The translations under genes and the position numbers were made by a program. Shown piece after piece: positions 1 through 9,813 of a stretch of DNA of 64,000 nucleotides (positions are counted from its first letter, which is position 1; each line of letters begins with the position of its first letter). This DNA comes from Bin87 sp965220095. GTDB taxonomy: Bacteria; Chloroflexota; Dehalococcoidia; Lucifugimonadales; UBA3495. The stretch is taken from positions 186,001 through 250,000 of the forward strand of contig CBDCPD010000003.1 in assembly GCA_965220095.1 (NCBI GenBank). The letters run 5' to 3'. The notes under the pieces were generated by a model that searched no databases, was not told the origin of the DNA, and saw nothing but the letters and a program-made list of their open reading frames with translations.

Positions 1-3000
1 GTCCGCAAGCCACTGGTAACTGTAGTCAACGTTGTCCAGCCCTTCGGCGTCCGAGATGCCCGACGTGTCCACTTCCAGCGTCTCGCCCACTTGGGCCTTG
101 CCGCTGATGGTGGGCGCGCCCGTGGCGGGGCTGTTGTCAGATGTGTCCACGTCTTCGTCGCATGGCTCGATCTGGTCGCCCTCCGCCACCTCGGGTACGG
201 GCATTCCCTCCCAGTCCGCTGCATTGGTCCCGAACGACTGCTCGATCTGCGACCACTCCGATGCTCCTACACAGCTCACCGCTCGAACCCGCAGCCACGA
301 GAGCCCATGCAGGTTGCTCACCACCGCGCTCGAACCGTGGAACGCGATGTCCACTCCGGCGGCGGGCAGGTCCAACCACTCTCCGCCTTTGACGTGGTAG
401 TACTGGACCACGTACCAACCGGCGTCCTCTATGTCCTGCCAGTCCAGCCTCACCATGCCGTGATGCAGGTCCTCCGGCTCCGACAAGACCGGCGTGCCCA
501 GGACCACGGGGCATGGCTCGATCTCGTCGCCCTCCGCCACCTCGGGTACGGGCACACCCTCCCAGTCCGACTCCTTGGTCCCGTACAACTCCTCGATCTG
601 CGACCACTCCGATGCTCCGGCACAGCTCATCGCTCGAACCCGCAGCCACGCGAGCCCATGCAGGTTGCTCACCACCGCGCTCGATCCGTGGAACGCGATG
701 TCCACTCCGGCGGCGGGCAGGTCCAACCACTCTCCGCCTTTGACGTGGTAGTACTGGATCACGTACCAGCCGGCGTCCTCTACGTCCTCCCAGTCCAGCT
801 GCACCATGCCGTGGTGCAGGTTCTCCGTGTCCGACAGCACTGGCGTGCCCAGGTCCACCGCCGAGCCGGACGTGGGAGTGGCGCTCACCTCCCCGGAGGC
901 CGGCCCGTATGGTCCCTGGCTGTTGCCGCTGCCGTTCCCGGCCCTTACCCGGAAGAAGTACTTGACTCCATTGGCCAGATTGGCCTGGTCGTTCGTCGTA
1001 TAGGTCGTACTTCGCGCTGTGCCCCATTGCGACCCGCTGTAGTCCTTGCCGTCGACCCTCCACTCGATGCGGTATCCTGTTGCGGGCGCGTTGCCGTTGT
1101 CTTCGGGCGACTCCCAGGACAGGGTGACCTCCTTGTTTCCAGCGGTGGCGGTGAGGTTGCGGGGCGCTTCCGGCGGGCCGTCGCCCCACACGGGACCCGT
1201 GGGCGCGCTGGTCAGGGTCTCCTCGTTGCCGCCGCCGTCGGTGAAGGTCACTCTGACCTTGACGAACCTGCCCTGGTCGGCGTCTACGAGGGTGTAGGTC
1301 GAGCCGGTCGCGTTCTCTATATCCGTACCGGTTGTTCCGTCACCGGATACCCACTGGTAGGTGAACGTTTCGCCGCTCAGACCGTCGGCGTCGGCAATGC
1401 CGGTGATGTCCGCCGTCAGCGTCTCTCCCACCTGGGCCGTGCCGCTGATGGTGGGCAGACCGGTCGCGGGGGAGCTCCCTTCTTGACCATCGGCTTGGGC
1501 CTCTATGGGCTCCGTGGCCGTGCTGGTTAGCGTCTCATCATTACCTTCATTATCGGTGAACCTGACCCGCACCTTGATGGCCTTGCCTTCGTCGGTGTCG
1601 GCCAGGGTGTAGCTGAAGCCGGTAGCGCCGGCGATTTCGGCGTCGTCGGCCAGCCACTGGTAGGTGTAGCTGACGTTGGTGAGCCCGTCTTCGTCGGCGA
1701 TTCCCGTGGTGTCCGCCGTCAGCGTCTCGCCCACCTGGGCCGTGCTGCTGATGGTGGGCAGGCCCGTGGCCGGGGAGTTGGCCCGCGCCTCCACCGCCGC
1801 TGTCTGTGTGCTGGTGCGGGTCTCCGGGTTGCCCGCGTCGTCGGTGAAGGACACCCGGACCTTGACGGACTTGCCCCGGTCGCCGCCGGTCGGGGTGTAG
1901 GACCTGGCAGCGCTGGCGACCATGACGGAATCTTCCGTTATCCATTGGACGGTGAAGCTGGAATCGTCCAGCCCGTCCTCGTCGGTGATGCCCGACGTGT
2001 CCACCGTCAGCGTCTCGCCCACCTGCGCCGTCCCGCCGATGGTTGGCGCGCCGGTGGCCGGGCTGTTGGGCTGGGGCAGCGCCGCCACCGCGTCCGTTGC
2101 CGCGCTGGTCAGCGTCTCCTGGTGGCCCGCGTCGTCAACGAAAGTCACCCGCACGCTCATGGCCTTGCCCACGTCGTCTTCCGTCAGGGTATAGGTCGTA
2201 TTGTCATAGCCGGCATGGTGGTCGCCCGAGCCACTCTCCGCGCCGTCGGCCAGCCACTGGTAGGCGTACCTGGACCCGATTCTGCCGCTGCTGCCGATTG
2301 CCGCCCACAGATAGCCCTTGGTCACGTTCTCCAGCCCGTCCTCGTCGGCGATGCCGGAAATGTCCGCCGTCAGCGTCTCCCCCACCTGTGCCGTTCCGCT
2401 GATGGCGGGCGCGCCGGTGGCCGGGCTGTTGGTTGCCTTCCTCACCGGGAAGATTTTGATCTGTATGGTCCGTTCGCCCAGCACCCCGTCCCTGATGGCC
2501 TGTACGCGGTAGTTGTGTGGCACGCCCGCAACCATACCGGTGTCGGTGTAGGCGGTCGCTGTGCTGCCCGTGTCCGCCAGGTACACCAGCGGGTCGAGCT
2601 CGCCCAGCGAATGGCGGTGGCGCAATATCCGGTAACCGGTCACATCCTCATCGGGCGCGTTCCAGTATAGGGTAACCGACCCGTCGGCATTCGCCGCGAC
2701 CCTGAGACTCTTGCGGAACTCCACCGCCGCCGCGGCCTCCGCCGTCATCACCGGCATCGTGGGCTGGCTGGTCATGTTCTGTCCGTGGCCCGCGTCGTCA
2801 ACCCAAGCCACTATGACGGTGATTTCCTTGCCCACGTCGGCTTCCACCGGCGTGTACGTAGAGTCGGTCGCATCCGGGATACTGTCGTCGTCCGCCTCCC
2901 AGAAGTAGTGGAAGACGGCATTCTCCAGGCCGTTAGGGTCGATGATGAGCGACTTGTCCGCCGTCAGGGTATGCCCCACCAGCGCCCGGCCGCTGATCAG

Positions 3001-5502
3001 CGGCAGGCCCGTGGCGCGCCTGATGCGGTCCCTGACCGCCAGCGGCTCGGTGGGCGCGCTGATCACCGTCTCCTCGTTGCCCCGGTCGTCGGTGTAGGTC
3101 GCCATCACGCTGATTCTCTGGCCCTGCTTGTCATCGTCCGGCTGGTAGGTTCGGGCGTTGGCCCCCGGTATGCGGGCGCCATTGGCCAGCCACCGGTAGG
3201 TCATGGAGGTGACCTGCACGCCGTACCGCTCGGAGAGGTTCGAAGAGTCCGCGGTCAGGGTCTTCCCCACCTGCGCCTCGCCGGTAATCTGCACCGGCCA
3301 CGTCGCCGGGCCGGGCACCATCGTTGCGGGGATCACCGACAGGAGCCGCCCGCCCGCCGTGCACACCGCGCCCGTGGCAGCGCAGGACCGCGTCGGCCTG
3401 AGCGAGACCATCACCGAGTCCTCCGAGGCCGGCGCGACCTCGACTTCCCAGAGGTCGCGCCGCCGGTCCACCGGCTCGGCCCGCGTCACCTCGCCGCCCC
3501 ACACCTCCACGCTGTGGTCCCGGAACTCCGCTGCATCGGTCGCTATCTCGTCGCTGAACGCAATCCTGAAGCTGAACGCCGTCTCCCCGTCGTGCTGCGA
3601 CGGCAGGCCCTGGAAGCTCGCCGTCAGGATGGGACCGGCCACCGTCGCCGTCGGGCTGTTGTAAAGCTTCCTGGGGTCTTCCCCCTGGGTGCAGATCGAT
3701 CCGGATTCGCCGCAGTCTCCACTCGACGACAGCGTGATCGTCACGTCCTCGTCGGAGTCCGGTTCCACCGTGATCTCGAACAGGTCGCCGCGGTCGTCCA
3801 CTCGCTGCACTCGCGTCACCGCGCCCCCGGACGCCGCGAGCGCGTCCTCGCGCAGCGAGGTTGGGCTGATGCCCACGTCCTCGACGAAGGCCAGCCGCAC
3901 GGTGAACTCGCTCTCCCCGTCGTGGGACTGCGGACCGTTCACGAAGCGGCCCGTCAGCCGGTCCACCGCGTGGCCCGCCGACCCGTCCGTGGAGCAGGCA
4001 CGGCCCGTCGGGACCGTGTTCGAGTCGTCGGCGATCTCCACGCACAGCGCCGTTGCGCGCGAATTGGCGGTGCTGCCGATACTGAACTGACTATGGGGCT
4101 GGGCCCCGCACCCGGAGCCGAGCCAGATGTACATCGGCCCATAATCCGACTTGTTATCGGGAACCATCAGTGAACCGAAGTTGTGGTAAACCGCACCGTC
4201 CTCGCCGATGGTCAGGCCGCCGCCGTAGAACGCGCCCCCTCCGCAGCCGCCGCCGCCGTCTTCGAATTCGTACCATTCCGCTATGCCGCCCAGCACCCGG
4301 AATTCCACGTCATGGCTCTGGTTATGGCCCTCAAATTGCCGGGGGAACGCGCCGGCGTGCAGGTTTGCCATCCCCGTAACCTTGAGCCGCAGGGGCAGAC
4401 TGTCGCCCTGCTTGACCTTCGTCACGTCGTTGAGGTCCAGCTCAACCTGAGGGTTGTTGGCGCCTTGAAGTGAATTGGTCGTGGCCGTCGCGGTGTCCGA
4501 CCAGGGGCCCGAGGCAAGGTATGTGCGCGCCCGCACTCTCACGTCGTAGGCGGTGTCCGGATCCAGCAGCAGCACCGGCAGGCGCGTGGTCGAGCCGCCC
4601 GTGGTCTTGGTCACCCCGGTGGCCCCCGTCTCGCCGTCGGCAGGGGACAGATGTACCTCGTAGCCGCGCACCTTCGGGGTGCTGTCCGAAGGCGCGGTCC
4701 ACTCCACGACCAGCGCCCCGGACTTCCCCGTCGGCGCCGTAACCGTCGGCGTCCCCGGCTTGCCCGGCCGCGGCGCCGAGTACCGCAGACGGACGATGAC
4801 CTTGTCGCCGTTGGCAAGCCGCGGCGGCAGGTTGGTGGTCCAATCGTATTCCTCTGTGGTAGTCTCCCCGACCCTGCAATGCCTCTCCGTTTCTTCTCCT
4901 TCTTCGTCTACGTCGACACACTTGGTAACTGTTCTCCCATTCGGACTCTTCAGGGAGTAAGACTTGGAAAAGTTTTCTCCCTCGAGGTGAAGCTTAATGC
5001 TGGCGCCCGATGGCAGAACGTGCGCCCGGTCGTCGCCCGAAGATTCGACGGAAGTCACGGCGCCGCGCACCGATATGACAACCGATGTCGGATTGCTGGT
5101 CGTCCCCTGGTTAACTGCAAGCTTCTCAACCGTATACCAGGGACCGAACCCGGCCGGGTAGTTGAATCCCGCTGGACTCAGGCTTCCCTGGGAATTGGAC
5201 GCGTTATATCCCGCATTCGGATCCGAGGCGCCGGTGTCAACCTCGACGTCCAGCCGGGACAGCAGGGAGGTTATCGTGGCGTTCTGGGCTTCCGCGGTTG
5301 AGATGGAGCCGGCGACCACGGCCAGGATTGCCAGCAGGACTGCCGCCGCCAGCAGCGGCGAAGCCGGCTTGAGGGCGCTCGTCACGCCGCTCCGTCGTTG
5401 CCGAAAGGGTGCAAGCGGGTGGACCGGGAGGCGGGCGGTCAGGGCGTGGGCAAAAGCCGCGCTCCGCGAGATCAGGTTGGCGGTAGACAGCCTGTTGGCC
5501 AT
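1..5502 (-). CDS. Giant secreted modular Ig/FN3 repeat protein (3' end outside window)
   Basis: The frame is open from ATG 5502 to the window edge, 1,834 codons with no stop, so the C-terminus is missing. AGGAGG lies 9 nt before the ATG and fixes the start. The N-terminus is an arginine-rich stretch (residues about 1-42, containing PFRQRR), then a hydrophobic segment ending AEA at about residue 72, so export is expected. Next come an FN3 module (about 4450-4770), domains with paired Cys and DxDxD-like loops resembling SwmB/Calx folds (3350-4450), five or more Ig-like modules of about 96 residues (GxPxISGTAQVGETLTAD...YQW), another FN3 module (about 900-1190) and a tandem pair of about 108-residue tryptophan-rich modules (about 150-850). 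The last 1.5 kb nearly match the 9,839-residue protein at 26.5-27.95 kb. A surface or matrix adhesin role is inferred from architecture; no catalytic motif was seen. An internal GTG at 5382 with GGAG before it could be an alternative start. Confidence 0.93.
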   Translation of the reverse strand, partial: MANRLSTANLISRSAAFAHALTARLPVHPLAPFRQRRSGVTSALKPASPLLAAAVLLAILAVVAGSISTAEAQNATITSLLSRLDVEVDTGASDPNAGYNASNSQGSLSPAGFNYPAGFGPWYTVEKLAVNQGTTSNPTSVVISVRGAVTSVESSGDDRAHVLPSGASIKLHLEGENFSKSYSLKSPNGRTVTKCVDVDEEGEETERHCRVGETTTEEYDWTTNLPPRLANGDKVIVRLRYSAPRPGKPGTPTVTAPTGKSGALVVEWTAPSDSTPKVRGYEVHLSPADGETGATGVTKTTGGSTTRLPVLLLDPDTAYDVRVRARTYLASGPWSDTATATTNSLQGANNPQVELDLNDVTKVKQGDSLPLRLKVTGMANLHAGAFPRQFEGHNQSHDVEFRVLGGIAEWYEFEDGGGGCGGGAFYGGGLTIGEDGAVYHNFGSLMVPDNKSDYGPMYIWLGSGCGAQPHSQFSIGSTANSRATALCVEIADDSNTVPTGRACSTDGSAGHAVDRLTGRFVNGPQSHDGESEFTVRLAFVEDVGISPTSLREDALAASGGAVTRVQRVDDRGDLFEITVEPDSDEDVTITLSSSGDCGESGSICTQGEDPRKLYNSPTATVAGPILTASFQGLPSQHDGETAFSFRIAFSDEIATDAAEFRDHSVEVWGGEVTRAEPVDRRRDLWEVEVAPASEDSVMVSLRPTRSCAATGAVCTAGGRLLSVIPATMVPGPATWPVQITGEAQVGKTLTADSSNLSERYGVQVTSMTYRWLANGARIPGANARTYQPDDDKQGQRISVMATYTDDRGNEETVISAPTEPLAVRDRIRRATGLPLISGRALVGHTLTADKSLIIDPNGLENAVFHYFWEADDDSIPDATDSTYTPVEADVGKEITVIVAWVDDAGHGQNMTSQPTMPVMTAEAAAAVEFRKSLRVAANADGSVTLYWNAPDEDVTGYRILRHRHSLGELDPLVYLADTGSTATAYTDTGMVAGVPHNYRVQAIRDGVLGERTIQIKIFPVRKATNSPATGAPAISGTAQVGETLTADISGIADEDGLENVTKGYLWAAIGSSGRIGSRYAYQWLADGAESGSGDHHAGYDNTTYTLTEDDVGKAMSVRVTFVDDAGHQETLTSAATDAVAALPQPNSPATGAPTIGGTAQVGETLTVDTSGITDEDGLDDSSFTVQWITEDSVMVASAARSYTPTGGDRGKSVKVRVSFTDDAGNPETRTSTQTAAVEARANSPATGLPTISSTAQVGETLTADTTGIADEDGLTNVSYTYQWLADDAEIAGATGFSYTLADTDEGKAIKVRVRFTDNEGNDETLTSTATEPIEAQADGQEGSSPATGLPTISGTAQVGETLTADITGIADADGLSGETFTYQWVSGDGTTGTDIENATGSTYTLVDADQGRFVKVRVTFTDGGGNEETLTSAPTGPVWGDGPPEAPRNLTATAGNKEVTLSWESPEDNGNAPATGYRIEWRVDGKDYSGSQWGTARSTTYTTNDQANLANGVKYFFRVRAGNGSGNSQGPYGPASGEVSATPTSGSAVDLGTPVLSDTENLHHGMVQLDWEDVEDAGWYVIQYYHVKGGEWLDLPAAGVDIAFHGSSAVVSNLHGLAWLRVRAMSCAGASEWSQIEELYGTKESDWEGVPVPEVAEGDEIEPCPVVLGTPVLSEPEDLHHGMVRLDWQDIEDAGWYVVQYYHVKGGEWLDLPAAGVDIAFHGSSAVVSNLHGLSWLRVRAVSCVGASEWSQIEQSFGTNAADWEGMPVPEVAEGDQIEPCDEDVDTSDNSPATGAPTISGKAQVGETLEVDTSGISDAEGLDNVDYSYQWLAD
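134..850 (-). repeat. Tandem pair of ~108-residue Trp-rich modules
   Basis: Two consecutive modules (about 850-500 and 490-134) share LGTPVLS, HHGMV, LDW, DAGWYV, QYYHVKGGEWLDLPAAG, SNLHGL, WLRVRA and EVAEGDEIEPC. They look like divergent FN3-type sandwiches. The same pair recurs in the 9,839-residue protein at about 27340-26640 with very high nucleotide similarity. Confidence 0.75.
1480..2450 (-). repeat. Tandem Ig-like modules (~290 bp period)
   Basis: Consecutive modules begin with SPATGxPxISxTAQVGETLTAD and contain YQWLADD, STYTL, GKAIKVxVxFTDDAGN and ETLTSAAT. Each is about 96 residues. They match the modules at 25.4-26.6 kb of the 9,839-residue protein. The copy at 2160-2400 carries a roughly 20-residue insertion before YQWLADG. 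Confidence 0.8.
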
Positions 5503-6201
5503 GGCGCTGGACCTCCTACTGCTATTAACCCGACGGCCCGGCGTGGCGTTTGTTCAGTCGTATTGGGGCGCCGCAGGATGTCCCGCCCGTGGCCCGGTGG
5601 CCGGTCCGTGACCTTGTTATCGGTCAAAACTTTACGGACTCTCCAAGCCGTTGGTAAGTGCCGTATGCCACAATTGCACAAGATTTTTTCACCGGGATTT
5701 GTGAGGTGCAAATGAACCTGTGGACAGGTGCATTTGTTGTCAGGCCTTCGTGGGAAGTCTTGAGGCAACCCGCCCGGGGCGCCCCAACGGCTGGGCAGGA
5801 CCGAAAGCCCGTTGTTTTGTGCGGTGCCGCCCAATGGCGTCCGTCGGGCCTGAGGCGCCGTCGTCGCTCACGGCGTTTCAGAGCCTCGATCTGGTGGGAC
5901 CACACCGTTGGGGATGCGGCCAAGCCAATAGACCCGCCCGCCGCCATCGGCTGGAGCCGGAAGTATCCGACCGCTTCCCGACGCCAACTGCGTCGACAGC
6001 CCTTACCTGACAGGGGGCATAGTGGCCGGTCGCGTCGCCACAGGCGTGGACGTCGGTCCTGGCGGGATGCCCCAACCCACCACCAGGGCGGCGAGTTCTT
6101 GGTTCCGCTGGGCGCGGCATCTCGTAGTCGATGGCCGCACCGGCGTCCTGAGCCGGAACGACCGACCTCAGGGGCGATCCCGTCCCACGCTGCTTCGCCA
6201 G
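5503..6201. other. Intergenic region between two repeat-protein genes
   Basis: This 699-bp gap separates the stop of the LRR protein gene from the start of the left giant gene, both on the minus strand. It holds the conserved element at 5644-5729, about 140-230 bp upstream of the ATG, and the AGGAGG ribosome site. Several frames are open because of GC content, but none has a convincing product. I see no intrinsic terminator. Confidence 0.6.
5644..5729 (-). promoter_or_regulatory. Conserved upstream element, copy A, with 14-bp palindrome
   Basis: In the minus direction the element has the perfect palindrome ACCTGTCCACAGGT (5716-5729), then 22 nt later GGTGAAAAAATCTTGTGCAA, TTGTGGCATACG and GCACTTACC. 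Copies lie upstream of the LRR gene (10118-10225) and the WSDG leader (23842-23932). Copies A and C keep identical spacing and share TTGCACCT between the parts. Function is unknown; an operator/promoter or an RNA leader element are both possible. Confidence 0.65.
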
Positions 6202-9200
6202 CTAGCCCGACGGGTCGGGGGCCGCCGGCGTGTCGATGTGGTACCAGCGGGAGCGCTCGCTCGCCCCGTGCTCGTTGATGGCCTTGATCCGGTAGGTGTA
6301 GCGGGTCTCCGCCGCCACGCTGGCGTCGGTGTAGGTAGTAGCGGCGCTGCCCGTGTCCGCCGTCAGCTCGGTGAACTCGCCCTTTGCGTCGGTATCGCGG
6401 TTGCGCCGCAGGATCACGTAGCCGGTGATGCTCTCGTCCTGGGGGTCGTCCCAGGTCAAGGTGATGGCATCGTGGGTGGCCGTGGCGTCCAGGCCGGTGG
6501 GCTGGTCGGGTACGGGCACTTCCAGGGTCTTGATGTGGTACCAGCGGGACCGCTCGCTCACCCCGTGCCGGTTGATGGCCTTGATGCGGTAGGTGTAGTC
6601 AGTGTCGGCCTCTACCGTATCGTCGGTGTAGGCAGTGGCCGCCGTGCCCGTGTCCGATACCAACGCATCGAAGTGGCCCGAGGGGTCATCGTAGCGGAGG
6701 CGCCGCAGGATCACGTAGCCGGTGATGGTGTCGTCGCCGGGATCGTCCCAGCCGAGGGTCACAGAGTCGTGAGACGCCGTGGCGGACAGGCGCCTGGGCT
6801 TGGCCGGCGGCTCCGAGGGTTCCGCCGCTGACACCGCGTCCGTGGCCGCGCTGGTCAGCGTCTCATCGTTACCCGCGTCGTCGGTGAAGCTCACCTCCAC
6901 CTTGATGGCCTTGCCCTCTTCGCTATCGGTAAGGGTGTATGTGGAGCCTGTAGCCCCGCTGATGTCCACGTCGTCAGCCATCCACTGGTGGGTGAAAGAC
7001 ACATCATCCAGCCCGTCCGCGTCGGCGACCCCAGACGTGTCCGCCCTCAGCGTCTCACCCACCTGCGCCGTACCGCTGACGGTTGGCCCGCCGGTGGCCG
7101 GAGTGTTCTCCGACTGGGCGGTCTCCCCCGGGCCGGGCACGACAAATTCGGGTCGGTTGTGCAGCTGTCTGCCGTCGGCGGTGCAGACCGCCCCAGTTAC
7201 ATCGCAAGCTAGGCCCGCAGGCAGCGCGATGGTTACGTCGTCCGTGGAATCCGGCGCTATGGTGATTTCCCAAATGCGAGCTGAACCGCCAACCTTTCCG
7301 GCGCTGCTCACCGAGCCTCCGGTTGCGTCCAGGGAATGGTCCCGCAGAGTTTCCGGGTCGGTCGCAATGGCCTCGCTGAAATAGAGCCGGAAGGTGAACG
7401 CGTCGATCCCGTCGTGGGTCTCCGGCATGAGTCTGAAGTACGCCGTCGGCGGGGCGAGCGGCAGCTGTGGCAATGAGTTGTCCGGCCCGGACGCCGGGGT
7501 CAGGCTCACCTCAACCGCATCGCCCTTGGACCAGTCGAATTCTTCGCTTGCCCACCAGTATGCGTCTTCGACCAGGGAGCTGGGTCGCCTGCCTTCCCGC
7601 GCCTCGAATTGGGCGTCTCCAATACGCAGGGTGAAATCCGTATCAGTTTTCGCATTCAGGCCGAGGTACAGTCCATCGGATTGATGCGCCAGGATCAGGA
7701 CGCGGTACGCGGTCCCGTCCTGGGTGAACCGGTCGGGTGCAAGCGTCCCGCCCATTCCCCAGGTGGAGTAGCCCGACACTTTGGGTATCACGGACGTTTC
7801 CGTGCCCACGGTCAGCGTGGCAAACCACGACGGGACCACCGCCGTCTCGGCGCTGGTCAACGTCTCAGCGTTGCCGGCGCCGTCGGTGAAGCTGACCCGG
7901 ACCTTGAGCACCGTACCGGCGTCGGAGGCCTGCGGCTCGTAGGTGGCTCCGGTAGCGCCGGCGATTTCCGTGCTCCAACCGCGCAGCCACTGGTAGTTGA
8001 AAACCGCGCCGGTCATTCCGTCAGCATCCGCGATGCCCGACGTGTCCGCCGTCAGCCTCTCCCCGATCCGCGCCGCGCCCCCAATGGTCGGCACGCCCGT
8101 GGCCGGGGTGTTGAACCCCAGCGTCAGAGGATTGCCGGGACGGGTCCGAATGCCGCGTGTGCTTTGGTTAGCATTCAGTTGAAAGCCGGTGGAGACCACG
8201 CTGATGGTGACGGGCCCGCTGCTATCCGGGCTGAAGGTGACCGGGTCTGAACTCACCCTGCCTGCCGCGATTGAGACCGTCGTGCCGGAAAGCGCGCCGC
8301 CTTCAGCCGACAGCGTTACCTCCAGGTCGAACGGCGTCGCCTGGGCGACCGTTAACGCTATCGCGTTCTCGCCCCTTGGCTCCGGTTCCGGCCTGAAGGT
8401 GAACGGGCTTCCTTCATTTGCATGGAGATGCAGCGTCTGCAAGTCGGTGAGGCCCTCGAACACGCGGTCGGGCAACACGGTCAACTTGTTGTAGCCCAGG
8501 TCCAGTTCCTGCAGCCGGGTGAGGTTCTCGAAAATGCCGGGGGGCAGTTCCCTCAGCCGGTTCTCGTACAGGTCCAGTACCCGCAACTCGGTGAGGTTGT
8601 CGAACATTCCGTCCGGCAACTCGCCCAGAAAGTTGTAATCGAGGTCCAGCTTCTGTAAAGAGGCGAGGTTGTCGAATATGCCCTCCGGCCATTCAATCAA
8701 CCAAAGGGAGGTCAGGTCCAGTTCCTGCAACTCGGTGAGGTTGTCGAATAGGCCGGGGGGCAAATCGGTCAGCCCGTTGTACGCCAGGTCCAGTTCCCGT
8801 AACTCGGTAAGATCGTCGAATACGCCGTCGGGCAATCCGGTCAACGTGTGCCTGTTATAGGACAGGTCCAGCTTGTGCAATCCGGTAAGGTTGTCGAACA
8901 CACCGTCGCGCAGTCCGGTCAACTCGTTGTAATACAGGTCCAGCTCCTGCAGCTCGGTGAGGTTGTCGAATATGCCTTCCGGCAATTCGCCCACGTCGTT
9001 CTGGGACAGGTCCAACACCTGTAACTTGGCGAGGTTGTCGAACATGCCGTCGGGCAGATGCGGCAGGTTGTTGGTGGTGAGATCCAGCGTCTTCAGCTGG
9101 GTAAGATTGTCGAATACGCCGTCGGGCAACTCGCTCCGATACAGGTCGTTGTAACCGACGTCCAGCGTCTCCAGCTGGGTGAGGTTGTCGAATACGCCGT

Positions 9201-9813
9201 CGGGCAACTCGGTGAGGTCGTTGTCCCTCAGGCTCAGCGTCTGCAATCCGTCGAGATCGTCGAATATGCCTTCGGGCAACTCGGTCAGGTCGTTTTCCCC
9301 CAGATCCAGACCTGTGACGTTGGGGAGCCCCCGGAAGTCCCCGGCCTTCAGAGCCGGTACATCCTCGTTGTATACGTCCAGCGTGCCGTCGATGTCCTCC
9401 AAGGCGGAGGAAGTAACTTCCGCACAATCCCATACGTCGGGGATCTCCCGGAGGATGGCAGCAATCACTTCCCGGGTCCGACTGCACATATCGGCGTCAT
9501 GGTTCCTCGCGGTCGCGCCATTGCTGTCCACATCCGTCGTGCCGCCACTCCCAATCCGCCGGTTGGCGAGTTCCACGCTGTCAAAACCGGTGGCGTCCTG
9601 AATGCCCGACGCATCCGCCGTCTGCGTGTCTCCCGCCTGGGCCGTCCCACTTACTGCGGGCAGACCGGCCGCCGGCGACTTCGCTTCTTGTTCATTGGCC
9701 TGGGCGTTGGGAAGGCCCGGACCGGACCGGGCGGACAAAAATAGGGATGGCGCTATCGCCAGTAGAATGACGATTGCCAGGATCAGGCGGCGAACGGCGG
9801 CTCGAAAGGTCAT
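6202..9813 (-). CDS. Secreted leucine-rich-repeat protein with Ig-like and FN3 modules
   Basis: This is a 1,203-residue protein. Start ATG 9813 has AGGAG 8 nt before it. A signal peptide is visible: basic FRAAVRR, a hydrophobic core, then AQA near residue 38. Residues about 45-125 are a linker, and about 150-480 hold about 13 leucine-rich repeats of 24 residues with consensus LPDGVFDNLTxLQxLDLxxN, typical of bacterial and BspA-like surface LRRs. Then follow a beta-rich module, an Ig-like module (about 570-665), a WxxGD/GLYLGL module and SwmB-like domain ending in a CDVTGAVCTADGRQL motif (about 700-900), an Ig-like module (about 920-1010) and two FN3 modules ending SRWYHIDTPAAP. The ends match the 3' end of the 9,839-residue gene. 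LRR surface proteins usually bind other proteins; the ligand here is unknown. Confidence 0.93.
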   Translation of the reverse strand: MTFRAAVRRLILAIVILLAIAPSLFLSARSGPGLPNAQANEQEAKSPAAGLPAVSGTAQAGDTQTADASGIQDATGFDSVELANRRIGSGGTTDVDSNGATARNHDADMCSRTREVIAAILREIPDVWDCAEVTSSALEDIDGTLDVYNEDVPALKAGDFRGLPNVTGLDLGENDLTELPEGIFDDLDGLQTLSLRDNDLTELPDGVFDNLTQLETLDVGYNDLYRSELPDGVFDNLTQLKTLDLTTNNLPHLPDGMFDNLAKLQVLDLSQNDVGELPEGIFDNLTELQELDLYYNELTGLRDGVFDNLTGLHKLDLSYNRHTLTGLPDGVFDDLTELRELDLAYNGLTDLPPGLFDNLTELQELDLTSLWLIEWPEGIFDNLASLQKLDLDYNFLGELPDGMFDNLTELRVLDLYENRLRELPPGIFENLTRLQELDLGYNKLTVLPDRVFEGLTDLQTLHLHANEGSPFTFRPEPEPRGENAIALTVAQATPFDLEVTLSAEGGALSGTTVSIAAGRVSSDPVTFSPDSSGPVTISVVSTGFQLNANQSTRGIRTRPGNPLTLGFNTPATGVPTIGGAARIGERLTADTSGIADADGMTGAVFNYQWLRGWSTEIAGATGATYEPQASDAGTVLKVRVSFTDGAGNAETLTSAETAVVPSWFATLTVGTETSVIPKVSGYSTWGMGGTLAPDRFTQDGTAYRVLILAHQSDGLYLGLNAKTDTDFTLRIGDAQFEAREGRRPSSLVEDAYWWASEEFDWSKGDAVEVSLTPASGPDNSLPQLPLAPPTAYFRLMPETHDGIDAFTFRLYFSEAIATDPETLRDHSLDATGGSVSSAGKVGGSARIWEITIAPDSTDDVTIALPAGLACDVTGAVCTADGRQLHNRPEFVVPGPGETAQSENTPATGGPTVSGTAQVGETLRADTSGVADADGLDDVSFTHQWMADDVDISGATGSTYTLTDSEEGKAIKVEVSFTDDAGNDETLTSAATDAVSAAEPSEPPAKPRRLSATASHDSVTLGWDDPGDDTITGYVILRRLRYDDPSGHFDALVSDTGTAATAYTDDTVEADTDYTYRIKAINRHGVSERSRWYHIKTLEVPVPDQPTGLDATATHDAITLTWDDPQDESITGYVILRRNRDTDAKGEFTELTADTGSAATTYTDASVAAETRYTYRIKAINEHGASERSRWYHIDTPAAPDPSG

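Noticed and set aside
91..1530. A 479-codon plus-strand frame with internal repeats
   Set aside because: Mirror image of the Trp-rich module pair in the left giant gene.
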